Source of the DNA: Kordiimonadaceae bacterium
GTDB lineage: Bacteria; Pseudomonadota; Alphaproteobacteria; Sphingomonadales; Kordiimonadaceae
Length of the DNA: 9,136 nt
Direction: 5' to 3'
Assembly: GCA_016763495.1 (NCBI GenBank)
Contig: JAESTR010000056.1
Location: 1 to 9,136 of the forward strand
Part shown: in pieces, positions 1 to 6,120 of the stretch
How the letters are laid out: each line of letters starts with the position of its first letter
How positions within the stretch are numbered: the stretch's first letter is position 1
The notes under the pieces: generated by a model
The model's database searches: none
Told to the model about the DNA's origin: nothing
The model's input: only the letters and a program-made list of their open reading frames with translations
Translations under genes and position numbers: made by a program

Positions 1-170
1 AGGTGAAAGCGGGAGGATTTATACGAGCAATGCTCTGACCACATGACGGAGTAGATACCCAGTTCTGTGATGTTAGGCTCGCGGCCCATGGCGGCAACGA
101 TGCGCTCATATTCTTCTGGTGTAAGCCCGTGTTCTTTAACAACTTCGGGCGTGATTTTAACGTCTTGCAT
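1..170 (-). CDS. purL: FGAM synthase subunit PurL, N-terminal 56 codons (cut by window edge)
   Basis: Phosphoribosylformylglycinamidine (FGAM) synthase, the ATP-dependent synthetase subunit that turns FGAR plus ammonia into FGAM in cytosolic purine synthesis. The visible start reads [20 protein letters not shown], then a [20 protein letters not shown] stretch (residues 29-48) followed by SYKSSRFH. The [11 protein letters not shown] block near residue 43 is the family signature and includes its conserved active-site histidine. Its position this close to the N-terminus indicates the short PurL (about 730 residues) that needs separate PurS and PurQ, rather than the large fused enzyme. The ATG at 170 is preceded on the minus strand by TTAGGGAGTG, a good ribosome site. 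It lies 12 nt after the purQ stop, so it is probably the last visible cistron of the purC-S-Q-L operon. The remaining roughly 90% lies outside the window. Confidence 0.96.
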   Translation of the reverse strand, partial: MQDVKITPEVVKEHGLTPEEYERIVAAMGREPNITELGIYSVMWSEHCSYKSSRFH

Positions 171-182
171 AATATTCACTCC

Positions 183-845
183 CTAACCAAGGCTGTTGAG
201 TACAGATTCAAAAAGGATACGACCATCAGTACCGCCAAGCGCAGGCTCGATCATGCGCTCTGGGTGTGGCATCATGCCCAGTACATTGCCTTTAGCGTTC
301 AGCACGCCTGCAATGCTGCGCTGAGAGCCATTGATGTCTTCTGCATAGGTAAAAGCAACTTGGCCTTCGCCTTCAAGCCGGTTCAGAGTTTCGTCATCGG
401 CGAAAAAATTGCCATCATGATGGGCCACTGGAATGGTGATTTCCTGCCCCTGTGTGAAGGCGCTCGTGAACACACTGTCTGTTGTCTCAACTTTTAGCGT
501 AACGTCTTTACAGACAAAATGCATACCAGCGTTGCGCATTAATGCGCCGGGTAAAATACCTGTTTCCGTTAGAACTTGAAAGCCGTTACACACACCGAAG
601 GTTGGTACGCCGTCGTTGGCACGCTTCATAATTTCTTTCATAATATGACTACGGGCAGACATAGCGCCGCAGCGCAAATAGTCGCCGTATGAAAAGCCGC
701 CGGGCAGGGCAATGAAATCGACAGTGTCGAAATCATACTCTTGATGCCAGACCATTTGCGGTTTGTTGCCCGTGATTTTTTCAAGGGCAACAGCCATATC
801 CCGGTCACAGTTCGATCCCGGGAATACAATGACTGCAGATTTCAT
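183..845 (-). CDS. purQ: FGAM synthase glutaminase subunit PurQ
   Basis: Class I glutamine amidotransferase subunit (220 residues, normal length) that releases ammonia from glutamine and passes it to PurL through the PurS-bridged complex. The N-terminus [16 protein letters not shown] is typical of PurQ. The oxyanion strand [12 protein letters not shown] spans residues 47-58. The nucleophile is Cys86 in FGVCNGFQ, and the remaining triad residues are His194 and Glu196 in MMPHPERM. The order and spacing of these three are intact, so the enzyme should be active. The ATG at 845 lies 5 nt after the purS stop and 12 nt separate its own stop from purL, which suggests translational coupling. No start competes with this one, because the family N-terminus begins at this methionine. 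Confidence 0.97.
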   Translation of the reverse strand: MKSAVIVFPGSNCDRDMAVALEKITGNKPQMVWHQEYDFDTVDFIALPGGFSYGDYLRCGAMSARSHIMKEIMKRANDGVPTFGVCNGFQVLTETGILPGALMRNAGMHFVCKDVTLKVETTDSVFTSAFTQGQEITIPVAHHDGNFFADDETLNRLEGEGQVAFTYAEDINGSQRSIAGVLNAKGNVLGMMPHPERMIEPALGGTDGRILFESVLNSLG

Positions 846-850
846 AGCCG

Positions 851-1090
851 CTACTCCAGCTCGATGCTGTAGTTTTCAATGACAGTATTAGCGATCAGCT
901 TTCGGCACATTTCGTCCACCTTCGCCTGAGCTTTTTCTCTGTCTGTCTCGGCTAAGTCTAGCTCAATGTATTTGCCTTGACGGGCTTCATTAACACCGTC
1001 AAAACCCATGTTACCGAGTGCGTGCTCGATAGCTTTGCCTTGGGGGTCAAGCACCCCGTTCTTCAATGTTACGTGGATGCGGGCTTTCAT
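851..1090 (-). CDS. purS: FGAM synthase accessory subunit PurS
   Basis: Small (79 residues) PurS subunit. In bacteria with the short PurL it dimerises and bridges PurL to PurQ, helping to channel ammonia. The sequence begins [20 protein letters not shown], and the [12 protein letters not shown] stretch (residues 8-19) followed by [20 protein letters not shown] is the typical PurS pattern. The C-terminal part ([20 protein letters not shown]) matches the helix and final strand of the fold. It sits 6 nt after the purC stop and 5 nt before purQ, in the family's usual position. The length is normal and nothing is missing. Confidence 0.96.
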   Translation of the reverse strand: MKARIHVTLKNGVLDPQGKAIEHALGNMGFDGVNEARQGKYIELDLAETDREKAQAKVDEMCRKLIANTVIENYSIELE

Positions 1091-1096
1091 GGTGGG

Positions 1097-1864
1097 CTAG
1101 CCTTCCTTCTTAATATGATCGGCAATTTCCGTGACGTCCGCGCTTGGCAAAATGCCGAGCCGACGTGCGACTTCCTGATACGCTTCCATTTCACCGCCAA
1201 GGTCGCGGCGGAAGCGGTCTTTATCGAGCTTTTTGCCCGTTTTTATATCCCAGAGGCGGCAACCATCCGGGCTAATTTCATCTGCGAGGATGACAGTGCA
1301 AGTGTCGTCTTCATAGTAGCGGCCAAATTCGAGCTTGAAATCCACAAGCTTGATACCGACACCAGCAAACATACCGGAAAGAAAATCATTGATACGCAGG
1401 GCGTAAAAGGTGAGTTCTTCGAGCTCAAGCGCATCTGCCCAACCGAAAGTAAGAATATGTTCTTCAGCAATGACGGGATCACCGAGTTCATCTGACTTAT
1501 AACAATATTCCACAAGTGGGTTGGGCAACTGTGTGCCTTCCTCAATACCGAGGCGTTTGCATATACTGCCTGCAGCCACATTGCGAATGATCACTTCCAC
1601 CGGAATAATCTCAACAGCTTTAATCAGCTGCTCGCGCATGGAAAGGCGCTCGATGAAATGTGTGGGAATTCCTATATCACCGAGCGCTTTGAGAATATGC
1701 TCAGAGATTATATTATTGATTACACCTTTACCTGAAAGCGTGCCTTTTTTCTGCGCGTTAAACGCAGTGGCATCATCTTTAAAATACTGTATAATCGTAC
1801 CAGCTTCAGGGCCTTCAAAAAGGACCTTAGCTTTACCTTCGTAGAGTTTAATGCGGCGGGACAT
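1097..1864 (-). CDS. purC: SAICAR synthetase PurC
   Basis: Phosphoribosylaminoimidazole-succinocarboxamide synthase, which joins aspartate to CAIR using ATP in IMP synthesis. The protein of 255 residues shows the nucleotide-binding N-terminus [14 protein letters not shown] (5-18), the [18 protein letters not shown] segment (30-47), [20 protein letters not shown] (91-110), the motif [10 protein letters not shown] (173-182), and the second signature [14 protein letters not shown] (193-206). The open frame runs 54 codons further upstream to 2026. I chose the ATG at 1864 because it has GAAGAGG five bases upstream and starts exactly where the family does; the extra 54 residues do not look like PurC. 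It leads the purC-S-Q-L cluster and is divergent from the zeta-subunit gene, a known alphaproteobacterial arrangement. Confidence 0.97.
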   Translation of the reverse strand: MSRRIKLYEGKAKVLFEGPEAGTIIQYFKDDATAFNAQKKGTLSGKGVINNIISEHILKALGDIGIPTHFIERLSMREQLIKAVEIIPVEVIIRNVAAGSICKRLGIEEGTQLPNPLVEYCYKSDELGDPVIAEEHILTFGWADALELEELTFYALRINDFLSGMFAGVGIKLVDFKLEFGRYYEDDTCTVILADEISPDGCRLWDIKTGKKLDKDRFRRDLGGEMEAYQEVARRLGILPSADVTEIADHIKKEG

Positions 1865-2073
1865 TCGTGCCTCTTCATCATAATTAGAGGAAAACGTTGG
1901 GTGAATTTGGCGCGAACATAGCCGAACTGTCTGTGCGGAACAATATTTCTGTAAAAAATTAATGAAAGAACTGGCAAAGCCCGGAAAACGCACTATTAAT
2001 TTGGCGAAGTCGCTTGAAACGACCATGCCAAATTACCAAGTCCTTAAAGAATCGGACAATAAGGAAAATATCT
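1865..2073. promoter_or_regulatory. divergent promoter region between purC and the zeta-subunit gene
   Basis: This 209-bp gap must carry the promoters of both the purine operon (minus) and the ATPase-inhibitor gene (plus). For purC, a possible pair on the minus strand is TTGTTC (1943-1938), a 17-bp spacer, and TATGTT (1920-1915), giving a leader of about 45 nt. The -10 matches consensus at four of six bases and the -35 is weak. For the plus gene, TTGAAA at 2014-2019 is a possible -35, but no good -10 follows at the usual distance. The plus gene has a clear ribosome site AAGGA at 2061-2065. I did not recognise a PurR box or a known purine riboswitch. Confidence 0.4.
1997..2035. repeat. 39-bp hyphenated palindrome / stem-loop ahead of the zeta-subunit gene
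   Basis: The arms TAATTTGGC (1997-2005) and GCCAAATTA (2027-2035) are perfect reverse complements. Inside them lies a second pair, GTCG (2009-2012) and CGAC (2020-2023), around the 7-nt loop CTTGAAA. Both sides of the internal loop are 3 nt (GAA and CAT), so the whole element is symmetrical. It ends 38 nt before the ATG at 2074. It could be a dyad operator between the divergent genes or an RNA structure in the plus-strand leader. The pairing is seen directly; any function is inferred. Confidence 0.6.
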
Positions 2074-2400
2074 ATGACAACATTTAACGACCGCGAAAAA
2101 GTTTTTGAAGACAAATTTGCTCATGATGCAGAGCTCATTTTTAAAGTGCGTGCACGCCGGAACAGGCTGTTTGGTGAGTGGTTAGCGACTGAGCTTTTGG
2201 GCCTGTCTGGTAATGCTGTAAAAGAGTATGCAGGTACGGTTGTCACTGCCGACTTGGAAGAAGAAGGTGACGGCGATGTTCTGCGCAAAGTACATGCTGA
2301 CCTTGAAGCCAAAGAAGTTGATTTATCTGACCACCGTATAGAGAAGCGGCTGCAAGAATTTATGGATCAAGCTCGTGGGCAGATTATGAACGAAAGCTGA
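2074..2400 (+). CDS. F1-ATPase inhibitor zeta subunit (DUF1476 family)
   Basis: Protein of 108 residues of the DUF1476 family, whose characterised member in Paracoccus denitrificans is the zeta subunit that binds F1 and blocks ATP hydrolysis. The N-terminus MTTFNDREKVFEDKFAHDAE followed by LIFKVRARRNRLFGEWLATE corresponds to the inhibitory N-terminal segment and first helices. In the middle, VVTADLEEEGDGDVLRKVHADLE (from residue 56) matches the acidic loop and third helix. The full length matches the family. The ATG at 2074 is chosen because AAGGA lies 8 nt upstream and MTTF is the family's usual start, although the frame is open back to about 2014. It stands alone on the plus strand, ends in a strong terminator, and is divergent from purC. 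It acts in the cytosol on the matrix-equivalent face of the ATP synthase. Confidence 0.92.
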   Translation: MTTFNDREKVFEDKFAHDAELIFKVRARRNRLFGEWLATELLGLSGNAVKEYAGTVVTADLEEEGDGDVLRKVHADLEAKEVDLSDHRIEKRLQEFMDQARGQIMNES

Positions 2401-2435
2401 CGCTGCTCATTTTCAGTACAGGATGAAAACAGAAT

Positions 2436-2467
2436 AAAAAAAGCGAGGTTTAAACCTCGCTTTTTTT
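2436..2467. terminator. bidirectional rho-independent terminator
   Basis: A perfect 32-bp palindrome: seven A, then GCGAGGTTT (2443-2451), its exact complement AAACCTCGC (2452-2460), then seven T. Because the flanks are A7 and T7, either strand gives a G+C-rich stem followed by a U-tract. It sits 35 bp after the zeta-subunit stop on the plus strand and 70 bp after the stop of the converging PEP-CTERM gene on the minus strand, so it can end both transcripts. Confidence 0.93.
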
Positions 2468-2537
2468 ATGTCTCTTGTGTTTTTGTGCTAATCAGCCGGA
2501 GAGTGACTTTAGCTTTACCTGGAGATTGTCCTGGCTA

Positions 2538-3215
2538 TTAGGCAGCTGAAATGGCTACGCGTCTACGGCGTTGTCGGCGTGCAATAAATGCAAAGGCCGG
2601 TAGCAGTAGTAAAATAGCTGCAGGTTCAGGTACCGGAGCTGCTGTTACTGTGAAACTGCTTTCGTTGTAATCGTTATTTGCGGTGCCGCCATTGGAGTGT
2701 GTATAGCGGTCAGAACCGGTATAATAGTCAGAACCTGCAACACCATAATCATAGGTGCCGGGCAGATCGAGGTGCGTATTTTGATTTGAGGGGTTTATTT
2801 CAAAATACAGACCAATGATATAATTACCGGCTGAGGCAAAAAAGCTGCCAGCGCCTGTTGCAAAAGTTGCAGTTAATCCGTTAATTGCGTTAGCGCCGGT
2901 ATAGGTGCCCAGCGTCGTGATGCTGGCGCCCAACTGAGCAGTCCAGATTAGTGTGAAGTTACTTAGGGCTGCTGTTGAAAAAGCGCAAATACCAAAGCTT
3001 GGCTGCCAAGGTTGCCCGCTATATTTTTGATAATGGTGTACTGTTGAAGAACATGCATCTACCTGAAAATTATCGCCGGCTACGACAGGGCTGTATGAAC
3101 CGGCGTCTGCAAGTACATCAACGTAATACCCGCTGCCGTATGTCGCGTTTGCAGCACTGCTCATAAATGAAGCAGCAAGTACAGCAGGCAGTATAGCGCG
3201 TTTAAATAAATTCAT
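2538..3215 (-). CDS. secreted PEP-CTERM sorting-domain protein with possible PKD/Ig-like domain
   Basis: Protein of 225 residues for export and exosortase processing. A signal peptide is visible at 1-24 (MNLFKRAILPAVLAASFMSS then AANA, probable cleavage before TYG). The C-terminus has the PEP-CTERM signal: VPEP at 195-198, a hydrophobic helix AAILLLLPAFAFIA (199-212), then the basic cluster RRQRRRR. Residues about 27-140 look like one PKD/Ig-type beta domain: AGDNFQVDACSS resembles the PKD opening strand, and FFASAGNYIIGLYFE resembles the closing GxY strand. Cys55 and Cys77 could form a disulfide. Residues 141-192 are rich in Asn, Asp, Ser, Gly and Tyr. A GTG at 3239 would add eight residues; the ATG at 3215 is preferred for its GAGAG site 8 nt upstream and clean signal peptide. 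The specific function is unknown. The next gene, read divergently, is a TPR lipoprotein of a type linked to this system. Confidence 0.88.
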   Translation of the reverse strand: MNLFKRAILPAVLAASFMSSAANATYGSGYYVDVLADAGSYSPVVAGDNFQVDACSSTVHHYQKYSGQPWQPSFGICAFSTAALSNFTLIWTAQLGASITTLGTYTGANAINGLTATFATGAGSFFASAGNYIIGLYFEINPSNQNTHLDLPGTYDYGVAGSDYYTGSDRYTHSNGGTANNDYNESSFTVTAAPVPEPAAILLLLPAFAFIARRQRRRRVAISAA

Positions 3216-3280
3216 ATCAAGGTCTCTCAAAGTATTCACTATTTAAAACAAGCGTCTACAGCGTTAGTTTTAAAATAAAA

Positions 3281-3304
3281 GGCTGCCGAAACATATCGGT
3301 AGCC
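3281..3304 (-). promoter_or_regulatory. terminator-like hairpin in the leader of the PEP-CTERM gene
   Basis: Read on the minus strand, GGCTACCGA and TCGGCAGCC pair around a 6-nt loop with one A-C mismatch, and are followed by TTTTATTTT, the look of an intrinsic terminator. It lies 65 nt upstream of the PEP-CTERM start codon and just after a possible -10 TATAAA. It could be an attenuator, a 5' stabilising structure, or the end of an unseen short transcript. On the plus strand the stem is fully paired (one G-U) but has no U-tract. Confidence 0.45.
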
Positions 3305-3433
3305 CAAATTTATAAATGTCACTATGCGTATAAGTTACCATTCACATGAGCTCCGATTAGCAGAAAAGCCAGACTTTTACAAGAATTTTAATTTGGTATT
3401 GCATGCGATTTGCAATAAGTAATTTCTACATTT

Positions 3434-3444
3434 GTGATTATCAC
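3434..3444. promoter_or_regulatory. short perfect palindrome, possible operator
   Basis: GTGAT-T-ATCAC is a perfect 11-bp inverted repeat centred at 3439, about 25 bp upstream of the TTGACA -35 of the TPR gene. That is a plausible activator or repressor position. It is too short, and its spacer is wrong, for a CRP/FNR site (TGTGA-N6-TCACA). Confidence 0.3.
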
Positions 3445-3463
3445 TCGCCTCATAGGGCGCCTG

Positions 3464-3492
3464 TTGACAGTTTTGGTTGTAGTCAAAGGTTA
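3464..3492 (+). promoter_or_regulatory. candidate sigma-70 promoter of the TPR lipoprotein gene
   Basis: TTGACA at 3464-3469 is a perfect -35 hexamer. At a 17-bp spacing the -10 would be AGGTTA (3487-3492), a poor match; TAAGTA at 3491-3496 is another option at a longer spacing. The weak -10 suggests an activator or low expression. The leader would be about 60 nt to the ATG at 3561. Confidence 0.4.
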
Positions 3493-3560
3493 AGTATTTG
3501 TGAATTTTCGAAAATGTGTCTAAATGTATTTAGGAAATATCTGTCTTGGAGCTTCGAAGA

Positions 3561-5675
3561 ATGAACATGCGTAATGCAACAGTCGCCATTTTGAGTTTGG
3601 TGTTGGTTTCTTGTGGTTCTGAGCCCGAAGGCACAGAGAAAAAGCCAGATTACGCTTTATTTGATGATGCTGCAGTAAAAGCTTTGTTTGATGCCGGGGA
3701 CTTTCCTAAAGTTGAGGAAATAATTCGGGCCCAATACCGGCTTGGGATTTCCGATAAAACAGATCATCTTTTACAGGCAGATATGTATATTCTGCAGTTT
3801 AAAGGCGTGGCGGCTGAAGTTGCCGTGGGTAAAGCCAAAGAGTTTGGGGCAGAGGATAATGAGACCGCACTTAGGCTCGCTCGGGCGTTTGTTATTCAAC
3901 GAGAGTTTATTCGCGCGCTTGAAGCAATTGGCTCTACAGTTCTTGTTGGTAATGATGCGTATGATGCGCTTTTGCTTCGGGGGGATATTCACCGCGAGCT
4001 AAACGATGCAGAAATCGCGCGAGACTTTTTCATCACAGCTATTGCTGACCAGCCAGAGAATTTTAAAGGGTATCTCGGTTTAGCGTTGCTTGAATTGAAC
4101 TTGGGAAATTTGGCAGAGGCTGAAAAGCAGGCAGAACTCGCATCTGCATTCGTGGAAGATGATCCAATTGTGCGCTATGTGCGCGGTACGGCGGCGCGGT
4201 ATCAACTGCGGACTGACGAAGCCATCATACACCTGAGTAAAGCTATTGAGCTTCATCCCGCTCATATATTGGCAAACCTAGAGCTAGCAGGCATTTACAT
4301 AGACAAGGACGAGATAGAGAAGGCGCAAGGTCATCTTGATTTTGTCTATGGTATTTCCCCAGATAATGCCATGGCCAAATATTATACTGCGCTCATATTG
4401 GCGACGGAAGGCAAAACAAGCGAAGCTGAAGACGTGTTGCTTAGGGTGGGTGACCTGACCAGAGAATTCCCTCCTGCGGCGCGTGTTTATGGCCATGTCG
4501 CTTTCAAATTGGAAAAATTCACCAAAGCCGCGCCGTATTTAAAGCGCTTTTTAGACTTGGTGCCAGCCGATAGAATTACGCGGTTGGCCCTAGCTGAAAG
4601 TCAAACCCGGCGCAGTGAACCTGTAAAAGCGCTCTCGACATTGGAACCTCTAATCGCTGAGGACAGTGAAGACTGGGAAGCGCTGTTGCAGGCTGCGTCT
4701 GCAGCCGGGCTGTACGGTGACATGTTAAAGGCGCGGGACTATATTGCACGGGCTCACACTTTGGCTGAAGAAAGCGGGAGCGCGGACCCAGAGTTGTTGC
4801 AGTCTATTGGGCAGCGTTTGGCACTCACACGGTTCATGACCGGAGACCTAGAGCGCGCTGTTGCGCAGCTTAAAGCTATGTATGGCGATGACACCTCCGA
4901 CTTCACGAGCCTGACTTTGCTCGCCAATTTGCAGATGGAAGGTGGTGACCTCAAGGGCGCTAAAGTTACCCTTGCTGAAATAGTCAAAATTTCACCGGAT
5001 CAAGCGATAGCCCATAACTTACGCGGGGCTATCAGTTTCCGTGAAGGCAATATTGAAGAATCAATTGTATTTTATGACCAAGCACTGGCTGTGAACACTG
5101 ACTATATATCTGCCTTGAAGAACCGTGGTTTTGCCTACGTAGTCAGCCGGCAGTTTGAAAAAGCGTTGCCTGATTTAGAGCGGGTGCTGACAGTTAGCCC
5201 AAATGATGCTCATGTGCACGGCATGATTGGGCGCACGTATCTTGAGCTCGGCCAGTTTGATAAAGCAGTAAGATATCTGGCAAAAGCTGAGGCCGTTTTC
5301 CCGCGATCAGCGATTATTTTGGCAGACCACAGCGAAGTGCTGGCTGAGAGAGGGTTGATAATTTCAGCGATTACGAAAGCAGAAAAAGCAAAATCATATG
5401 CAGAAAAGCAGCCAGGACTGATCACCTACCTAGAGGAGAAAATTCAGATTTGGCAAGCTCTGGAAGACGAACGTAAAGCTCTGGAAGCGGAAAAACAGGC
5501 TGAAATCCGCCAAGCGGTTGCTGATAAAAAGGCAGCAAAAGAAAAAGAAAAGGCTGAAAAGGCAGAAGAAGCCGAAAAGAAAACAGCGGGGGAGGCAGAA
5601 GAAGCCGAAGTTGAAGACACTGTTGCCGAGCCGCAAGAGGCTGGCAGCGTTGATGACGGCTCGTCTTCATTTTAA
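3561..5675 (+). CDS. TPR-repeat lipoprotein, PrsT-like (PEP-CTERM/exosortase-associated family)
   Basis: Predicted outer-membrane lipoprotein of 704 residues. The signal NMRNATVAILSLVLVSCGSE ends in the lipobox LVSC, with Cys18 as the lipidated residue; Gly follows, so no inner-membrane retention signal is seen. From about 40 to 610 the chain is tandem TPR-like helix pairs. Clear units include the region with LGLALLELNLGNLAEAEKQA (172-191), the one with NLRGAISFREGNIEESIVFY (486-505), and the one with HGMIGRTYLELGQFDKAVRY (553-572). The C-terminus (about 626-675) is a Glu/Lys/Ala-rich probable coiled coil, then an acidic tail ending GSSSF. The layout resembles PrsT, the TPR lipoprotein of PEP-CTERM/exosortase loci (usually near 900 residues), but this could be another TPR lipoprotein. 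The ATG at 3561 is chosen over TTG at 3546 because GGAG lies 9 nt upstream. Confidence 0.85.
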   Translation: MNMRNATVAILSLVLVSCGSEPEGTEKKPDYALFDDAAVKALFDAGDFPKVEEIIRAQYRLGISDKTDHLLQADMYILQFKGVAAEVAVGKAKEFGAEDNETALRLARAFVIQREFIRALEAIGSTVLVGNDAYDALLLRGDIHRELNDAEIARDFFITAIADQPENFKGYLGLALLELNLGNLAEAEKQAELASAFVEDDPIVRYVRGTAARYQLRTDEAIIHLSKAIELHPAHILANLELAGIYIDKDEIEKAQGHLDFVYGISPDNAMAKYYTALILATEGKTSEAEDVLLRVGDLTREFPPAARVYGHVAFKLEKFTKAAPYLKRFLDLVPADRITRLALAESQTRRSEPVKALSTLEPLIAEDSEDWEALLQAASAAGLYGDMLKARDYIARAHTLAEESGSADPELLQSIGQRLALTRFMTGDLERAVAQLKAMYGDDTSDFTSLTLLANLQMEGGDLKGAKVTLAEIVKISPDQAIAHNLRGAISFREGNIEESIVFYDQALAVNTDYISALKNRGFAYVVSRQFEKALPDLERVLTVSPNDAHVHGMIGRTYLELGQFDKAVRYLAKAEAVFPRSAIILADHSEVLAERGLIISAITKAEKAKSYAEKQPGLITYLEEKIQIWQALEDERKALEAEKQAEIRQAVADKKAAKEKEKAEKAEEAEKKTAGEAEEAEVEDTVAEPQEAGSVDDGSSSF
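5560..5609 (+). repeat. 17-bp in-frame direct repeat in the charged tail of the TPR lipoprotein
   Basis: AGGCAGAAGAAGCCGAA occurs at 5560-5576 and again at 5593-5609, exactly 33 bp (11 codons) apart. It encodes the Ala-Glu-Glu-Ala-Glu part of the Glu/Lys/Ala tail. This suggests the tail grew by repeat slippage and may differ in length among strains. Confidence 0.7.
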
Positions 5676-5770
5676 AATTGCTGAGGCCCTATTAAAATTA
5701 TCAAAGCCATTATTTTAAAGATGTATTATCCAAGTTTTTTTCCGAACGGCAATATAGTTTATGAGCTTAG

Positions 5771-5820
5771 GGTCCTAATAACGCCCGCTACTCGCTTTTG
5801 GGTGTTGTAAGCGGTGGACC
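5771..5820 (+). other. predicted two-stem RNA structure of unknown function
   Basis: GGTCC (5771-5775) pairs with GGACC (5816-5820). Inside, AACGCCC (5780-5786) pairs with GGGTGTT (5800-5806) with one G-U. An alternative inner pairing is CCGCT (5785-5789) with AGCGG (5810-5814); the two inner stems exclude each other, as in a switch. It matches no RNA family I recognise. Chance folding cannot be excluded. Confidence 0.35.
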
Positions 5821-5826
5821 ATAAGT

Positions 5827-5862
5827 AAGGCAGGGTTTGCAGTTTGCCCGAATAGCCTTTTT
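5827..5862 (+). terminator. possible weak intrinsic terminator
   Basis: AAGGC (5827-5831) can pair with GCCTT (5855-5859), with GGG (5833-5835) and CCC (5847-5849) pairing inside. Five T (5858-5862) close the element, two of them shared with the stem. It could end the TPR lipoprotein transcript about 190 nt after its stop, or a small RNA containing the preceding hairpin. The stem is interrupted, so this is tentative. Confidence 0.3.
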
Positions 5863-5970
5863 AAAAGCCAACCTTAACGTTAGAAAATTGCACTGTGATT
5901 TATCGTGTTTTGAATCGTTTTTTTCCGCACTGAGAATTGCAGATACACCCCAAAATGGGGAAAAAAATGG

Positions 5971-5989
5971 TTACTAACCCGTTAACCAT
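5971..5989 (+). promoter_or_regulatory. candidate CtrA box 1 (TTAC-N7-TTAACCAT)
   Basis: TTAC (5971-5974), seven bases, then TTAACCAT (5982-5989). The right part equals the strong CtrA half-site TTAACCAT, and the left half has one mismatch to TTAA. The same stretch also forms a 7-bp inverted repeat, ATGGTTA (5967-5973) with TAACCAT (5983-5989). CtrA is the alphaproteobacterial response regulator that often controls motility and chemotaxis genes. Confidence 0.5.
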
Positions 5990-6105
5990 AAATGTTGATT
6001 GACCTATAAAAATTCAATTAAAACAATAAGATAGCCTGTTATTGCCCTATGGATTTTTCAAATTTTATTCAAATTTTGACTAAGTACAAGATAACTCTAA
6101 CGCCG

Positions 6106-6120
6106 TTAAAACTCGCTTAA
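6106..6120 (+). promoter_or_regulatory. candidate CtrA box 2 (perfect TTAA-N7-TTAA)
   Basis: TTAA (6106-6109), AACTCGC, TTAA (6117-6120) matches the CtrA consensus exactly, 71 bp upstream of the STAS start codon. A possible -10, TAGACT (6132-6137), follows, so the box would overlap the -35 position as in known CtrA-activated promoters. The surroundings are A+T-rich, so chance occurrence is possible, but the location before chemotaxis genes supports it. Confidence 0.55.

Larger units (their letters stand above)
3216..3560. promoter_or_regulatory. divergent intergenic region between the PEP-CTERM and TPR-lipoprotein genes
   Basis: This 345-bp A+T-rich gap has no convincing gene on either strand. 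It holds a minus-strand leader hairpin (3281-3304), a possible minus-strand -10 TATAAA (3314-3309), a short perfect palindrome (3434-3444), and a consensus -35 TTGACA for the plus gene (3464-3469). The sequence TTAA-N7-TGAA at 3491-3505 is one base from a CtrA-type box, but in such A+T-rich DNA this is weak. Confidence 0.6.

Noticed and set aside
129..497. 122-residue plus-strand open frame opposite purL and purQ
   Set aside because: Antisense to coding sequence with intact purQ motifs; its composition looks like a shadow frame.
977..1495. 172-residue plus-strand open frame opposite purC and purS
   Set aside because: It lies wholly antisense to two well-recognised purine genes, has no family resemblance, and lacks a clear ribosome site.
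1865..2026. 54-residue N-terminal extension of PurC
   Set aside because: The SAICAR synthetase family begins at the [13 protein letters not shown] methionine, which has its own good ribosome site; the extension would also cover the divergent promoter region.
3433..3445. CRP/FNR site at TGTGATTATCACT
   Set aside because: The half-sites are separated by 3 bases instead of the 6 of CRP or 4 of FNR.
5771..5821. tRNA-like element (GGTCC ... GGACCA)
   Set aside because: The acceptor-like ends and terminal A caught the eye, but the span is only about 51 nt and there is no T-loop, D-loop or anticodon arm.
5861..5880. Third CtrA box (TTAA ... TTAACG)
   Set aside because: The two TTAA units are 9 bases apart, not 7.
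5949..5967. Terminator at CCCC-AAAAT-GGGG-AAAAAAA
   Set aside because: The stem is only four pairs, is followed by A rather than T on the plus strand, and has the T-run before the stem on the minus strand.
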